Origin: Holdemania sp. Marseille-P2844
GTDB taxonomy: Bacteria > Bacillota_I > Bacilli_A > Erysipelotrichales > Erysipelotrichaceae
Assembly (NCBI RefSeq): GCF_900120005.1
Contig: NZ_LT635454.1
Coordinates: 124,001-188,000, forward strand
Length of the DNA: 64,000 nt
Direction of reading: 5' to 3'
Below the pieces are notes generated by a model. It saw only the letters and a program-made list of their open reading frames with translations. It searched no databases and was not told the origin of the DNA. The position numbers were made by a program, and so were the translations under genes. This document shows positions 53,401-63,518 of the stretch, piece after piece. Each line of letters starts with the position of its first letter. The stretch's first letter is position 1.

Positions 53401-56400
53401 TCAGAACGAAGCGCTGGTCATCACCAATACGTATGACGCCAATCACCGCGTAACCAAGCAGGTTGACGGCGAAGGCAATGTCATGACGCTGGAATATCTG
53501 GAAGGCCGCACGAAAACCACGGATGCCAAAGGTAATGTGGAAACCACCTGGTTTGACGCCAAGGGTCAGACCACCAAGGTGGAATACGCGGATAACCGCC
53601 AGGTATTAAAGACCTTTGTGAATGGTTTGTTAACCGAAGAAACACTGGAAAACGGCATTCGCTGGAGCTATACTTACGACCAGAACGGCAATCAGCTGAC
53701 AGCGGCGCGCAGCGATGGTTTTAAGGAAACCCGGACGTATGACGCGAATAACAACCTGCTGACAAAGTCGAATACTGCCGGACAGAGCGAAGCCTGGACC
53801 TATGATGCCCGCAGCAACAAGACCAGTCATACCGATGCGTTGGGGCAGACCACAACCTACGCTTATAACGAACTCAACCAGATGATCAGCGAAACCGATC
53901 CGCTCAAGCATACGACGACTTATGAATATAACGAACAGGGCCGGGTAAGCAAGGTCACCTATCCGGATGGTACATTTTATACTTATACGTATAATGCGGC
54001 CGGATATCTGTTGACCGCGACAGATCAGGATAACCGGAAAACGACGCATGTGCTGAACGCACGTAATGAAATCGTGCAGATCATCAATCCGGACGGCGGC
54101 ACAAAATCGTTTACCTATGACGCCGCGGGTAACAAGCTGTCGGAAAGCAATTTTAACGGCAACGTCACAGTCTACGAATATGATCTGTACGGCAACGTCG
54201 TAAAAATGACCGATCCGCTGGGTAACGTCACAACTTATACTTATGATTCAAACCAGAATCTGATCAAGACGACTTATCCGGACGGTGCGGAGACGACCCG
54301 CACGGTGGACAGCCGCGGCCGCACAGTTTCCCAGACGGCCAACGGACTGACGAGTACCTATACGTACAATCAGTACGGCGTCGCAACGGAAACCAATGCA
54401 CACGATCAGACGAAAACCTTCACTTATGACGCGCTGGGCAACATTGTAAAAACAAAGGACTTCGACGGTCTGGAAACCACATCCACTTATGATGTCCTGG
54501 GCCGGGTTCTGACGACGACTGACAAAGCCGGCAACGTGACCACGTATGCCTATGACGCGAAGGGACAACGGACCAGTCAGACAACCTCGCGGCAGAAAAT
54601 CATCTATGAATATGACGCGCTCGGTCATGAAATCAAACAGACGCTGACCAGCGACAATCAGGTCAAGGTTACGGAAAAGGGCTATGATGGCATGGGCCAT
54701 CTGATCAGCGTGAAGGATCCGCTAGGCCATACGACGACGTATACGTATTCCAAGGGCTTAAAAACAAAAATGACCGATGCCCTGGGGCAGGAAACGATTT
54801 ACGCGTATGACGCTCTGGGCCGGGTTATCAGTGAAACCAGCGCGGATAAGAAGGTTCGTCGTTGGAGCTATGATCACGAAGGCAATATCCTCAGCGCCAC
54901 AGATACCAACGGCCAGACGACAACTTTCGTTTACAATGGCAATCAACAGCTGATCGAACAAAAGGATGCTTTGAACAATCGGACGACGACCACTGTCGAC
55001 AGCCGCGGCCGCACAATCTTAACGACAACGCCGCTTGGCAATAAAACCGGTTTCCAGTATGATATCCACGGCCGTTTGACGCAGAAGACGCGCAATGGCA
55101 AGGTCGTTGAAAGCTATGTCTACGATCAGTTTGGAAATCTGACGTCTCAGACCGTCCAGGGCTTAACGACGACGTTTGTTTACGACGCTTACGACCAGCT
55201 GATCAAAACGACCGAGCCGACCGGTCTGGTCACGGAAAATGTGCTGGATGAGCGGCATCGTTTGACGCAGGTGAAAGTGAACGGCGAAATCAATCACACT
55301 TATACCTATGACACCTACGATCAGGTGATTTCGGAAACGGACGCTTACGGCAGTACGACAACCTATAAAATCAACGCCGACGGCCGGATTCTTCAGAAAA
55401 CGGGTCACGGGATAACGACGGATTATACTTATGACGCCAACGGCAACTGCCTGAGTCAGACAGACAGTCTGAAAAATACCAAAGTATTTGCCTATGACGC
55501 ACTGAACCGCCTGACAAGCGAGACGATCAACGGCGCAGAAATTCTCTACGTTTATGATCTGCGCGGTCATGTCACCCAGCTGACCGACCGCAACGGCAAT
55601 GTAACCGCAACAACTTATGACGGAGAAGGCAATCTGTTGTCAACGACCGCCAACGGCCATACGACACAGTCCGTTTACGATGCGGTAAATCAGAAAATTA
55701 CGGAAAAGGTCGATAACCAGACGATCCGGCAATGGGCCTACGACGCTGACGGCCGGCTGATCAAGGAAACCGACGGACTGGGCGGCGTCACGCAGACGGT
55801 TTATAACCCGGCAGGTCTGGTTTCCAAGACGGTTGATCCGATGGGCTACGCGACGGAATATACTTATGACGAGCATGATAATCTGACCCTCAGCAAAGAC
55901 GCCAAAGGAAATACGATCCAGCGGCAGTACAACGCGCTGAATCAATGTGTGAAGGAAACATCGAAAATCGGCGGCGTCACAGCTTATGAATACGATCTTT
56001 TCGGCAATGTCAGGAAAACGACCTATCCGGACGGCGGCGTGGAAACGTTCACCTACAACGCCAAAAATCAAAAGGTCAGTGAAACGAAGACCAACGGCTC
56101 GGTTTGGAAATATTCGTATAATGCTTACAATCAGCTGCTGAAAACGTGGCAGGATGATGTTCTGATTGAAGAAAACGTTTACGACGCGATCGGCAATAAG
56201 ATTGAATTCTATGACGCGCTGCGCAACAAGACGAGCTGGCAGTATGATAAGACCGGCCGCGTCATCCTGCAGAAGAACGCGCTGAACCAGACGCAGACCT
56301 ACACCTACGACGAAGAAGACCGGATGCTGAGCAAGACGGATGAAGCCGGGATTACGACGGTCTATACCTATGACGCGGCTGACAACGTCCTGAGCGAAAA

Positions 56401-59400
56401 GGTCAATAACGCGAAGACAACGCGCTGGACGTATGACGCCTTTAATCAGGTGCTCAGCGAAACCGATCCGACGGGCAGCACAACCCGGTACGAATATGAT
56501 CTGAACCAGCGCCGGATTAAGACGATTGACGCGCTGGATCATGTTCAAACGGTGGAATACAATGCCGCCGGTTATGAAATTGCAGCGGTGGACGCCAACG
56601 GCAAGCGTTATGAAAAGGTTTACGATGAAGTCTACAACCTGATTCAGGAAAAAGATCCGCTGAAGCATATCGTTACCTATACTTACGATGCGGCAGGAAA
56701 CATGACTTCCGTTCAGGACGCCCGCGGCTTTAAGATCAATTATACGTTGAACAAGATGGGCAAGGTCACGCGGCGGTATTATGATCAGACGGAAGTGCTG
56801 TACGTCTACAATACTTCTGGCGAACTGATCAAAGCGACGGATGAAGATAAGAAGTCGGAAGAATATACGTATGATAAAAACGGAAATCTGTTAACCTTGA
56901 AGCAGAAAGACGGAACGGTCATTACCTATACTTACGACGCTAATCAGAATCTGCTTTCCAAGCCGGATGCCGCATTTACCTATGACGCGCTCAACCGGGT
57001 TATCACGATGAACGATGATCAGGGCAAGACCGAATATACCTATGACGCGGCAGGCAACACCACACAGGTTGTCCGGGACGCCAAAACGATCAAGTATGAA
57101 TATGACGCCTATGGCAACCGTACCAAGATTGTCTATCCGGATAATACGTCGATCACCTATCAATACGATCTGTCCGGCAGAATGACCAAAACCGTCAACG
57201 CTTCACATTATTCTAACTATGAATATGACGCGCTGGGACGGATGACCAAGGAGTGGATGTGCAACAACGTCGTCATCACCAAGAGCTATGACAACAACGG
57301 CAACCTGTTGACCCAACTGACCAAGCTGGGCACACGGACTCTGAGTTCTTATACGTACGTCTACAACGACATCAACAGCGTCATTCAGGAAACAGAGATC
57401 CTGAATGGAACGACAACGGTCAAGGATTACAGCTACAATGAAAACGACGAGCTGATCAAAACGGTGAAGAAGCAGGGAAGCAGCACCACAACGACCGAGT
57501 ATGTGATCACGCTGACCGGCAACAAGACGGAAGTCACGGAAGGACAGGTGACCTACCGGGCAACTTATGACGACTTCAACCGGATCAAGACGTATTATGA
57601 TGGCACTTATCATATTACCTATGCTTATGACGCCAATGGCAACCGGATCCGGGAAGGCCGCGACGACAACACGGTGAAGGAATACACATACAACAAGCTG
57701 AACCAGCTGGTCAGTGTGAAGGATTTTGACGGAACTGTAACAACGTATGCGTATGATGGAGCGGGGAACCGGATTCGTCAGACCGCAGACCGTACGAATA
57801 CCGTCGCTAAGACCTCGCCAGCGGCACTTTCTGACAGCATTGACACATTTATCCAACAGCTGAAGCAAACCCCGTCAGAAGCACTGGAAACGCACCAGAC
57901 AGAGAATAAAGTCCAAACCCGGGCTGTGACGGGCAATACAACGACGATTGATTACCTGAACGACGAATTAGCGGAGTATCCGGTAGTGTTAGTGAAGACG
58001 CAGGACAAGGCCGCAACGAAGTACTGGTATGGCAATGAAAGATTGTGTACGAACGAAGATTTCTATTTGTACGACGGACAAGGAAGCGTTACAATCTTGT
58101 TAAGCGGATACAACAGTATCTTATCGACGTACAGCTACAGCGATTATGGAAGAAGGGATAAGAAGTACAATCCATTCACCAGCGGCAGTGATGAATACGG
58201 ATATCGTTCGGAAGCACACAACAGCGATGAGACTCAGTATCTGCGGGCACGGTATTATGACACGGTAACCGAACTGTTTATCAGTGCGGACGGCTATCGC
58301 GGCAACTGGCAGGATCCGTTAAGTCAGAACCGGTATAACTATGGCAGAAACAACCCGAACAAGTACTTTGACCCAACCGGAAAGTGGAGTCTGTGGGGAG
58401 CGGTAAAAAACACGGTAAACAAAGTTGTGAACACAGTGAAGAAGACTGTAAACAACGTTGTCAATACAGTGAAGAAAACAGTGAATAACGTCGTCAATAC
58501 GGTGAAGAACACATTCAATCCGCCAAAACAAAGTACACCGCAAAGAAATAATACGAATCCCACAGGCTATCGAACGACCCCACCGATCTATAAGCAATAT
58601 GATAAAGCGATTACTTATCAATATGATGAACCGAGTCGACCTTCTTCCGGAGGTGGAAGTAGTAATAATGGAAGTACGCCCAACAATTATGTTAATGCAG
58701 CAAATGACGCAGCTCTAGCTATATTGAGAGCAGCACAGGAAGCGGCAGCAAAAAAGGCAGAGGAAGAACTGAAGAAACAGACGACAAGTAAATTTGCGGA
58801 TCTGAATGAAGGGTTGAGGAGAGCAACTGAAGCGTTTACTAAGCAAATTGAAAAGAAACGGGAAGTAGAAGCCATCTTATCTGGATATAAAGGTATCGAT
58901 TTCAAGGATGTAACAGACAAGATAGGATCATTAGCGAATCGTGTCAGCGGCTGGTGTAATGAAGCGAAGGGCGAAATTGAAAAAGGACTGAAGTGGGTTG
59001 GTGAAAAAGCCGGGGAAGTCGGAGACGCCGTAAAGAGAGTGACCCAGAATACAATTCAAAGCTTCATAGATCATCCAGTAGAAAATCTTGTGATAATCGG
59101 CAGCGGAGCAGCGGTACTGTACCTAACAGCGGCCTCGTTTGGAACTCTGCCAGCGTTAGCTGCATTATTGGGAAACACTGCGGCAGCAGCCTATGGCGGA
59201 GCAACGGTGTATGGAATCTACGAATACAAGAGCGGAGATAAAGAAAAAGGCGAAGAGGATCTGAAGAAGGTCGCATTATCAGCGATCACGATGGCAGGAG
59301 CCTTCGGAGCGCAGGGAAATGCAAATGTTACGAATACGCCAGGAGGGAATGTCCAGCCAAATGGAAGTCTGGCATTAGAGGGTGGCCGTATAATCGGATA

Positions 59401-59818
59401 CTCAATCGCACTGGAAGGCGTAACGTCAATCAGTTCGGAGGTTACGGATGCCTTAGGCATCACTCAATCTGCGATTGCGAATGGTGGTGGATCATCTGTA
59501 GATCAAAAGGCAAAAAATGATCGGAAGGAATCCATAAACAACGATTATGTAGAAATAGAAGGGAGAGGATCTACTGGTAGGACAAAACCACAGGATATAG
59601 TTGAAGAAATTGCGATGGATAATACAAAGAAAAATCCATTTAATCCAGGAGAAGGAAATTCAGTCAGAAGAGTTATAGATGAGTTAGGAGATGAACGTTG
59701 GAAAAACTGGGAAAAATGGGAAGTTGTATATAGAACAGATTCTGGTAGAAAAGTAACAATACATTTTTCTTATGATCCAGTTAATCATTTGTTTGATGAC
59801 TTTAAGTTTAAAAATTAA
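50435..59818 (+). CDS. Giant Rhs/YD-repeat polymorphic toxin, secreted
   Basis: About 3,127 residues. A signal peptide (KKLMICLFSFCMLVQ) is followed by a Pro/Thr-rich stalk (about 65-155) and beta-rich modules of the DNRLRE kind. A LysM-like repeat (about 709-750), a DUF6531 opener (FGFEPINLNTGNF, about 780) and dozens of YD repeats (to about 2,500) follow, then the Rhs core end (YLRARYYDTVTELFISADGY, NKYFDPTG at about 2,648). After the core, a low-complexity linker leads to the tip, whose last 85 residues read like a contact-dependent RNase tip (GRTKPQDIVEEIAMDN, DERW, TIHFSYDP, DDFKFKN). The start is ATG 50435 or 50420; both lie within the preceding gene. Confidence 0.88.
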   Translation: MKSLSGGIKKLMICLFSFCMLVQNTDSIRAVNERRIVEKYNQTGPYYNVDITENDPVNNEESEEQPSQPETTLDGEPQPSSSPQVTAEPEPTPEITAEPTVQPTVEPAPEPTAEPTVVPTMTPQPTMTPAVTPSAAPTVTPSASAAPLEFTQTETNPADPQPEDFADPEIVDERTVIYTNKEDQNLKKMVMGVIRNYKTEDGFAPIDTQLTPAVNLLSEEGRDVFVQNTANVVRSYYPADSQTGVVLEKDDVRVTVIPQLKQIGEPSAEGAQLIYPMEHQINLRYTVMPAWVEEELVLYEKPQTASFTSRITVENGAVRPGDEHGVIVVDQNGQLALLIRAPKAKDAADNETEVRVALNGDQIEYSVDESWLMSDDRVYPVVIDPNYFGYAHNGTDVSVSQSRPTKTLGNPNMEADNWVLKNYDDAFLFIGNHPRYSHAFSFYKINDDRMNEVLKGKYIKKATLNIIQGKTKPGTTNELLACSIPGTYDITKATYLNMPTNYDCFTSDWTWEGFWLHTLDITPYVKDVAENNKPNNGVLLTLKDPDSSYLEMYASEYYYITGTGENTPYVEAEYYDSPDITMTDVNQFTWNVRPFVKYDFKEGLAYLVAVGFDGTAPYHAQTTVTIKDGETVKFTETMEAVDNFYRYPEYPEIEKAQSYNETKVSNYQTGKFFDSFEPGKLYTVQFQSVKGTQKSTVKETYFRTYEVKGFDLVSSIASFYGITKETLMQDNNLQDELVTQGNILFIREPQKNKDVDYVEEDLSTDQKKQVDAALRGRDVQCEFGFEPINLNTGNFILESQDFAMNVLEESFTFSRAYNSSAAGVFGIFGMGWAFSGLSRISSDDQGATVILEDGTKYYFAKQSDGTFVNNLTTVFKLTWDTDHFVLKNQDTTWVYNEQGFVTKNLDKQGRETTYTYKQGLPDTITLKDGKTITFHYNAENLVDEIRLGEKDKVSYGYDTNLNLISFTDQTGAVIEYAYDADHNMTSWKNQNEALVITNTYDANHRVTKQVDGEGNVMTLEYLEGRTKTTDAKGNVETTWFDAKGQTTKVEYADNRQVLKTFVNGLLTEETLENGIRWSYTYDQNGNQLTAARSDGFKETRTYDANNNLLTKSNTAGQSEAWTYDARSNKTSHTDALGQTTTYAYNELNQMISETDPLKHTTTYEYNEQGRVSKVTYPDGTFYTYTYNAAGYLLTATDQDNRKTTHVLNARNEIVQIINPDGGTKSFTYDAAGNKLSESNFNGNVTVYEYDLYGNVVKMTDPLGNVTTYTYDSNQNLIKTTYPDGAETTRTVDSRGRTVSQTANGLTSTYTYNQYGVATETNAHDQTKTFTYDALGNIVKTKDFDGLETTSTYDVLGRVLTTTDKAGNVTTYAYDAKGQRTSQTTSRQKIIYEYDALGHEIKQTLTSDNQVKVTEKGYDGMGHLISVKDPLGHTTTYTYSKGLKTKMTDALGQETIYAYDALGRVISETSADKKVRRWSYDHEGNILSATDTNGQTTTFVYNGNQQLIEQKDALNNRTTTTVDSRGRTILTTTPLGNKTGFQYDIHGRLTQKTRNGKVVESYVYDQFGNLTSQTVQGLTTTFVYDAYDQLIKTTEPTGLVTENVLDERHRLTQVKVNGEINHTYTYDTYDQVISETDAYGSTTTYKINADGRILQKTGHGITTDYTYDANGNCLSQTDSLKNTKVFAYDALNRLTSETINGAEILYVYDLRGHVTQLTDRNGNVTATTYDGEGNLLSTTANGHTTQSVYDAVNQKITEKVDNQTIRQWAYDADGRLIKETDGLGGVTQTVYNPAGLVSKTVDPMGYATEYTYDEHDNLTLSKDAKGNTIQRQYNALNQCVKETSKIGGVTAYEYDLFGNVRKTTYPDGGVETFTYNAKNQKVSETKTNGSVWKYSYNAYNQLLKTWQDDVLIEENVYDAIGNKIEFYDALRNKTSWQYDKTGRVILQKNALNQTQTYTYDEEDRMLSKTDEAGITTVYTYDAADNVLSEKVNNAKTTRWTYDAFNQVLSETDPTGSTTRYEYDLNQRRIKTIDALDHVQTVEYNAAGYEIAAVDANGKRYEKVYDEVYNLIQEKDPLKHIVTYTYDAAGNMTSVQDARGFKINYTLNKMGKVTRRYYDQTEVLYVYNTSGELIKATDEDKKSEEYTYDKNGNLLTLKQKDGTVITYTYDANQNLLSKPDAAFTYDALNRVITMNDDQGKTEYTYDAAGNTTQVVRDAKTIKYEYDAYGNRTKIVYPDNTSITYQYDLSGRMTKTVNASHYSNYEYDALGRMTKEWMCNNVVITKSYDNNGNLLTQLTKLGTRTLSSYTYVYNDINSVIQETEILNGTTTVKDYSYNENDELIKTVKKQGSSTTTTEYVITLTGNKTEVTEGQVTYRATYDDFNRIKTYYDGTYHITYAYDANGNRIREGRDDNTVKEYTYNKLNQLVSVKDFDGTVTTYAYDGAGNRIRQTADRTNTVAKTSPAALSDSIDTFIQQLKQTPSEALETHQTENKVQTRAVTGNTTTIDYLNDELAEYPVVLVKTQDKAATKYWYGNERLCTNEDFYLYDGQGSVTILLSGYNSILSTYSYSDYGRRDKKYNPFTSGSDEYGYRSEAHNSDETQYLRARYYDTVTELFISADGYRGNWQDPLSQNRYNYGRNNPNKYFDPTGKWSLWGAVKNTVNKVVNTVKKTVNNVVNTVKKTVNNVVNTVKNTFNPPKQSTPQRNNTNPTGYRTTPPIYKQYDKAITYQYDEPSRPSSGGGSSNNGSTPNNYVNAANDAALAILRAAQEAAAKKAEEELKKQTTSKFADLNEGLRRATEAFTKQIEKKREVEAILSGYKGIDFKDVTDKIGSLANRVSGWCNEAKGEIEKGLKWVGEKAGEVGDAVKRVTQNTIQSFIDHPVENLVIIGSGAAVLYLTAASFGTLPALAALLGNTAAAAYGGATVYGIYEYKSGDKEKGEEDLKKVALSAITMAGAFGAQGNANVTNTPGGNVQPNGSLALEGGRIIGYSIALEGVTSISSEVTDALGITQSAIANGGGSSVDQKAKNDRKESINNDYVEIEGRGSTGRTKPQDIVEEIAMDNTKKNPFNPGEGNSVRRVIDELGDERWKNWEKWEVVYRTDSGRKVTIHFSYDPVNHLFDDFKFKN
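56750..58381 (+). repeat. Long direct repeat, copy in main rhs gene
   Basis: 1,632 bases covering the last YD repeats and the Rhs core end. Nearly identical to 60508-62079 apart from a 60-base difference and scattered substitutions. Both copies stop matching right after DPTG, where the toxin tips begin. Confidence 0.92.
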
Positions 59819-59829
59819 AGGAGATAAAT

Positions 59830-60207
59830 ATGCTAGTAAAATGTAAAAAGTCTTTTAGACATCAACTAAAGGAGGGAAATATATATTTAGTAGTAGAAAT
59901 AATTATAAAACGCAAAAGTAACACAATCAGGTATAGGCTGATTGATAATGAAGGATATCCTGCAATTTATGAGGCAGATATGTTTGAAGTTCAAACAAAT
60001 GTATTGAAGGATTATGCTATAACAATAAATCAAGAGAGTATATTAATATCACCTATTCAAATAGCAAACTCCGAATTGAATAGAGAAGATATTAATGGTT
60101 TCTGGGGGTTATTTGTTGAGGATAATCTTGAAGCTAAAAAAATTTTAATGGAAAGCGTGGAAAATTTAGCTTTATCTGAAAATATTATTACACCATGCTT
60201 GGAATAA
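59830..60207 (+). CDS. Candidate immunity protein for Rhs tip 1
   Basis: 125 residues, AT-rich and unlike the GC-richer genes upstream. AAAGGAG precedes the ATG, 12 bases after the rhs stop. Its first half is a small beta barrel-like pattern (MLVKCKKSF, GNIYLVVEIII, IRYRLIDNEGYPAIYEADMF). In Rhs loci the gene directly after the toxin tip encodes the cognate inhibitor, so I infer immunity against the RNase-like tip. No named family is assigned. Confidence 0.6.
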   Translation: MLVKCKKSFRHQLKEGNIYLVVEIIIKRKSNTIRYRLIDNEGYPAIYEADMFEVQTNVLKDYAITINQESILISPIQIANSELNREDINGFWGLFVEDNLEAKKILMESVENLALSENIITPCLE

Positions 60208-60238
60208 TATTGTAATTGTGTCGTGGATGGTTAAATAG

Positions 60239-60283
60239 AGCTGGCAGGAAAAGGATTATAAAAACTTTTCCTGCCAGCTTTGT
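60239..60283 (+). terminator. Strong hairpin after immunity gene
   Basis: A 15-bp stem (AGCTGGCAGGAAAAG with CTTTTCCTGCCAGCT) but a poor T tract. It separates the main rhs unit from the orphan cassette. Confidence 0.65.
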
Positions 60284-60468
60284 TAAACAAGAGAAATAAT
60301 TAATCCATAGGAAATTTTTGTTGCTGTATTAGACTGACTCTGGACCAGTTTTATCTAGACTTAGTAAGGAATTTGTGTTAATTGGTTTTCACTTAGAAGC
60401 TAAGATAATAATATTTAAAAAATTAGAAATTCTATAATACTTATCTTTGTAACTCTCAGCATTCACGC

Positions 60469-63345
60469 TTGATCGCCATGGCTCAAGCGTCATTTCTGGA
60501 ATTTATCAACAAGATGGGCAAGGTCACGCGCCGGTATTATGATCAGACGGAAGTGCTGTATGCCTACAATACTTCAGGCGAACTGATCAAAGCGACGGAT
60601 GAAGATAAGAAGTCGGAAGAATATACGTATGATAAAAACGGAAATCTGTTAACCTTGAAGCAGAAAGACGGAACGGTCATTACCTATACCTACGACGCTA
60701 ATCAGAATCTGCTTTCCAAGCCGGATGCCGCATTTACCTATGACGCGGCGGGCAACACCACGCAGGTTGTCCGGGACGCCAAAACGATCAAGTATGAATA
60801 TGACGCCTATGGCAACCGTACCAAGATTGTCTATCCGGATAATACGTCGATCAGCTACCAATACGATCTGTCCGGCAGAATGACCAAAACCGTCAACGCT
60901 TCACATTATTCTAACTATGAATATGACGCGCTGGGACGGATGACCAAGGAGTGGATGTGCAACAACGTCGTCATCACCAAGAGCTATGACAACAACGGCA
61001 ACCTGTTGACCCAACTGACCAAGCTGGGCACACGGACTCTGAGTTCTTATACGTACGTCTACAACGACATCAACAGCGTCATTCAGGAAACAGAGATTCT
61101 GAATGGAACGACAACGGTCAAGGATTACAGCTACAATGAGAACGACGAGCTGATCAAAACGGTGAAAAAGCAGGGAAGCAGCACCACAACGACCGAGTAT
61201 GTGATCACGCTGACCGGCAACAAGACGGAAGTCACGGAAGGACAGGTGACCTACCGGGCAACTTATGACGACTTCAACCGAATCAAGACGTATTATGATG
61301 GCACTTATCATATTACCTATGCTTATGACACCAATGGCAACCGGATCCGGGAAGGCCGCGACGACAACACGGTCAAGGAATACACATACAACAAGCTGAA
61401 CCAGTTAATTAGCGTGAAGGATTTCGACGGAACTGTAACAACGTATGCCTATGATGGAGCGGGGAACCGGATCCGTCAGACCGCAGACCGTACGAATACC
61501 GTCGTTAAGACCTCGCCAGCGGCACTTTCTGACAGTATTGACACGTTCATCCAACAGCTGAAGCAAACCCCGTCGGAAGCACTGGAAACGCACCAGACAG
61601 AGAATAAAGTCCAAACCCGGGCTGTGACGGGCAATACAACGACCATTGATTACCTGAACGACGAATTAGCGGAGTATCCGGTAGTGTTAGTGAAGACGCA
61701 GGACAAGGCCGCAACGAAGTACTGGTATGGCAATGAAAGATTGTGTACGAACGAAGATTTCTATTTGTACGACGGACAAGGAAGCGTTACAATCTTGTTA
61801 AGCGGATACAACAGTATCTTATCGACGTACAGCTACAGCGATTATGGAAGAAGGGATAAGAAGTACAATCCATTCACCAGCGGCAGCGATGAATACGGAT
61901 ATCGTTCGGAAGCGCACAACAGCGATGAGACTCAGTATCTGCGGGCACGGTATTATGACACAGTGACGGAGTTGTTTATCAGCGCCGACGGCTATCGCGG
62001 CAACTGGCAGGATCCGTTAAGTCAGAACCGGTATAACTATGGCAGAAACAACCCGAACAAGTACTTTGACCCAACCGGATTTAAGAGTATAGTCCCAATA
62101 GGCGGGGGAATTTATAATCCACCAAGTCAACCAAAGAAAAAACCAATCAGCAATGGAACAGTGAATCAACATACAAAGCCGCAGACGAAAGGAGGAGCGA
62201 CAAACAAAGGCGGTGGCGGAAGTGCCAATAGCGGTTCAGGTGCAGGAAGAAATACGAGTAGTAGTTCAAGTAAAACCAATTCAAATAACGCTGCAGAAAT
62301 AGCTCGACGAGCAGCAGAAGAAACGGCAAGAAGAATTGCGGAAGAGGCAAAAAGAGCAGCAGAGCTGATTAAAAAGCAAACAGAGGAAAAGCAATCTCAA
62401 CTCGTTAAAGCAATGAAAAATATCGTTGAAAAGATGACGGTTGCGGTTAAAGATGTGGTGCTTAATAATTTGACCCATGAAACAGCGAACTTAAATAAAA
62501 AGTATCCTGAAGTCACAGGCACGTTGGAAGAACGGGTGAATGTAATATGTGGAAAACCAAAAGAAGAGAAAAAGGATACTGAGAACAAAGGTGACCTATT
62601 AAATACAATTAATAATGGGATCAAGAGTGCAGGTGTCGCTGTATCTGAAATATTCCAATCCTCTGAATTTTTGACCTTATCTCTATCCATTGTGTTAGAT
62701 AAGACGATCGATAAATATTTGCCAATGAAAGGCATTTTAAACGCTATTTCTATCTTTGGTATTTCTGCAGGGCTAACTGAGAAAATACCGTTAAATGCTG
62801 GAGATGAAGGAAAACTAGCAGAAAAGATTCCATTGGATAAGGAATTAGAATACCTAGAGAAGTTGCCGGGGATCAGTATTAGAAAAGACCTAGTCATCGA
62901 TCTTCCATTAAATATCAAAGGAAATCAGGATTATCTGGAAAAGATTAAAATCAGGAACGAGCAGACCTTTGTGGAAGAGATTCCTTGGGATGAAGTGATC
63001 GAGAATGCGTACAAGTCTGAAATCGGCAATATTGTTAAGGGAATACCAGGTGATTTTAAAGAAGTTTATAAGTGCAAGGAATATGCAAATTATCTAGAAA
63101 AATCCTTAAAGGAAGTTGGTATTGAAGGCGAACGAGTAATTATAAAAAGCAAAACGGGTTATATCTATTCTGATAAATATGGTGGAAACATTTCAACAAA
63201 TGGCATTCATGAGGCTATTAAGGTAGGTAATAAAGTATATGATAATATGACTCCTGATGGTATGGATTATAACGCATGGCTTAACGATTTAGGAATAGAT
63301 GATATTCCATGGGAATTTGAAATTGATTTTAAACTGATTAAATAA
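60469..63345 (+). pseudogene. Orphan Rhs cassette: core end plus papain-fold-like toxin tip
   Basis: An open frame of 958 codons with no signal peptide, stalk or DUF6531 part and no evident ribosome site at its TTG start. True homology to the main gene begins at 60508 (NKMGKVTRRYYDQ) and runs to DPTG at 62079. A new tip follows: a Ser/Gly/Asn-rich linker, an Ala/Glu/Lys-rich helix, then a C-terminal domain resembling papain-fold toxins. Candidate catalytic residues are Cys 869 (YKCKEYANYL), His 914 (STNGIHEAIKV) and Asp 925 (VYDNMTPDG). It looks like a silent donor of tips for the main rhs gene. It is coded as a pseudogene because independent expression seems unlikely. Confidence 0.75.
60508..62079 (+). 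repeat. Long direct repeat, orphan-cassette copy
   Basis: 1,572 bases, almost identical to 56750-58381 but lacking 60 bases between 13-bp repeats (TACCTATGACGCG). Confidence 0.92.
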
Positions 63346-63368
63346 AATCGCAGTATTTAAGGAATTAG

Positions 63369-63408
63369 AGTCACTCATTAACTAAGAACATTTGTTAATG
63401 AGTGACTT
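63369..63408 (+). terminator. Hairpin after orphan cassette
   Basis: GTCACTCATTAAC pairs with GTTAATGAGTGAC, a 13-bp stem; the T tract is weak. Confidence 0.55.
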
Positions 63409-63518
63409 ATAGTTCTAATTATTGAATAAGAAAAAGAATATCTTAAGCAATGTGAAGATCAAATGTTATCAATAGTTGGAATTTTTGATTACGTCATTAA
63501 TTTTAGGAGAAAAAGAAT

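Noticed and set aside
55640..56668. 342-codon minus-strand frame opposite YD repeats
   Set aside because: Same cause; its periodic Val/Ile/Phe-rich sequence mirrors the YD repeat on the coding strand.
53200..57800. Regular short DNA repeats that might suggest a CRISPR array
   Set aside because: They are imperfect, in frame and encode YD repeats; no constant repeat with unique spacers exists.
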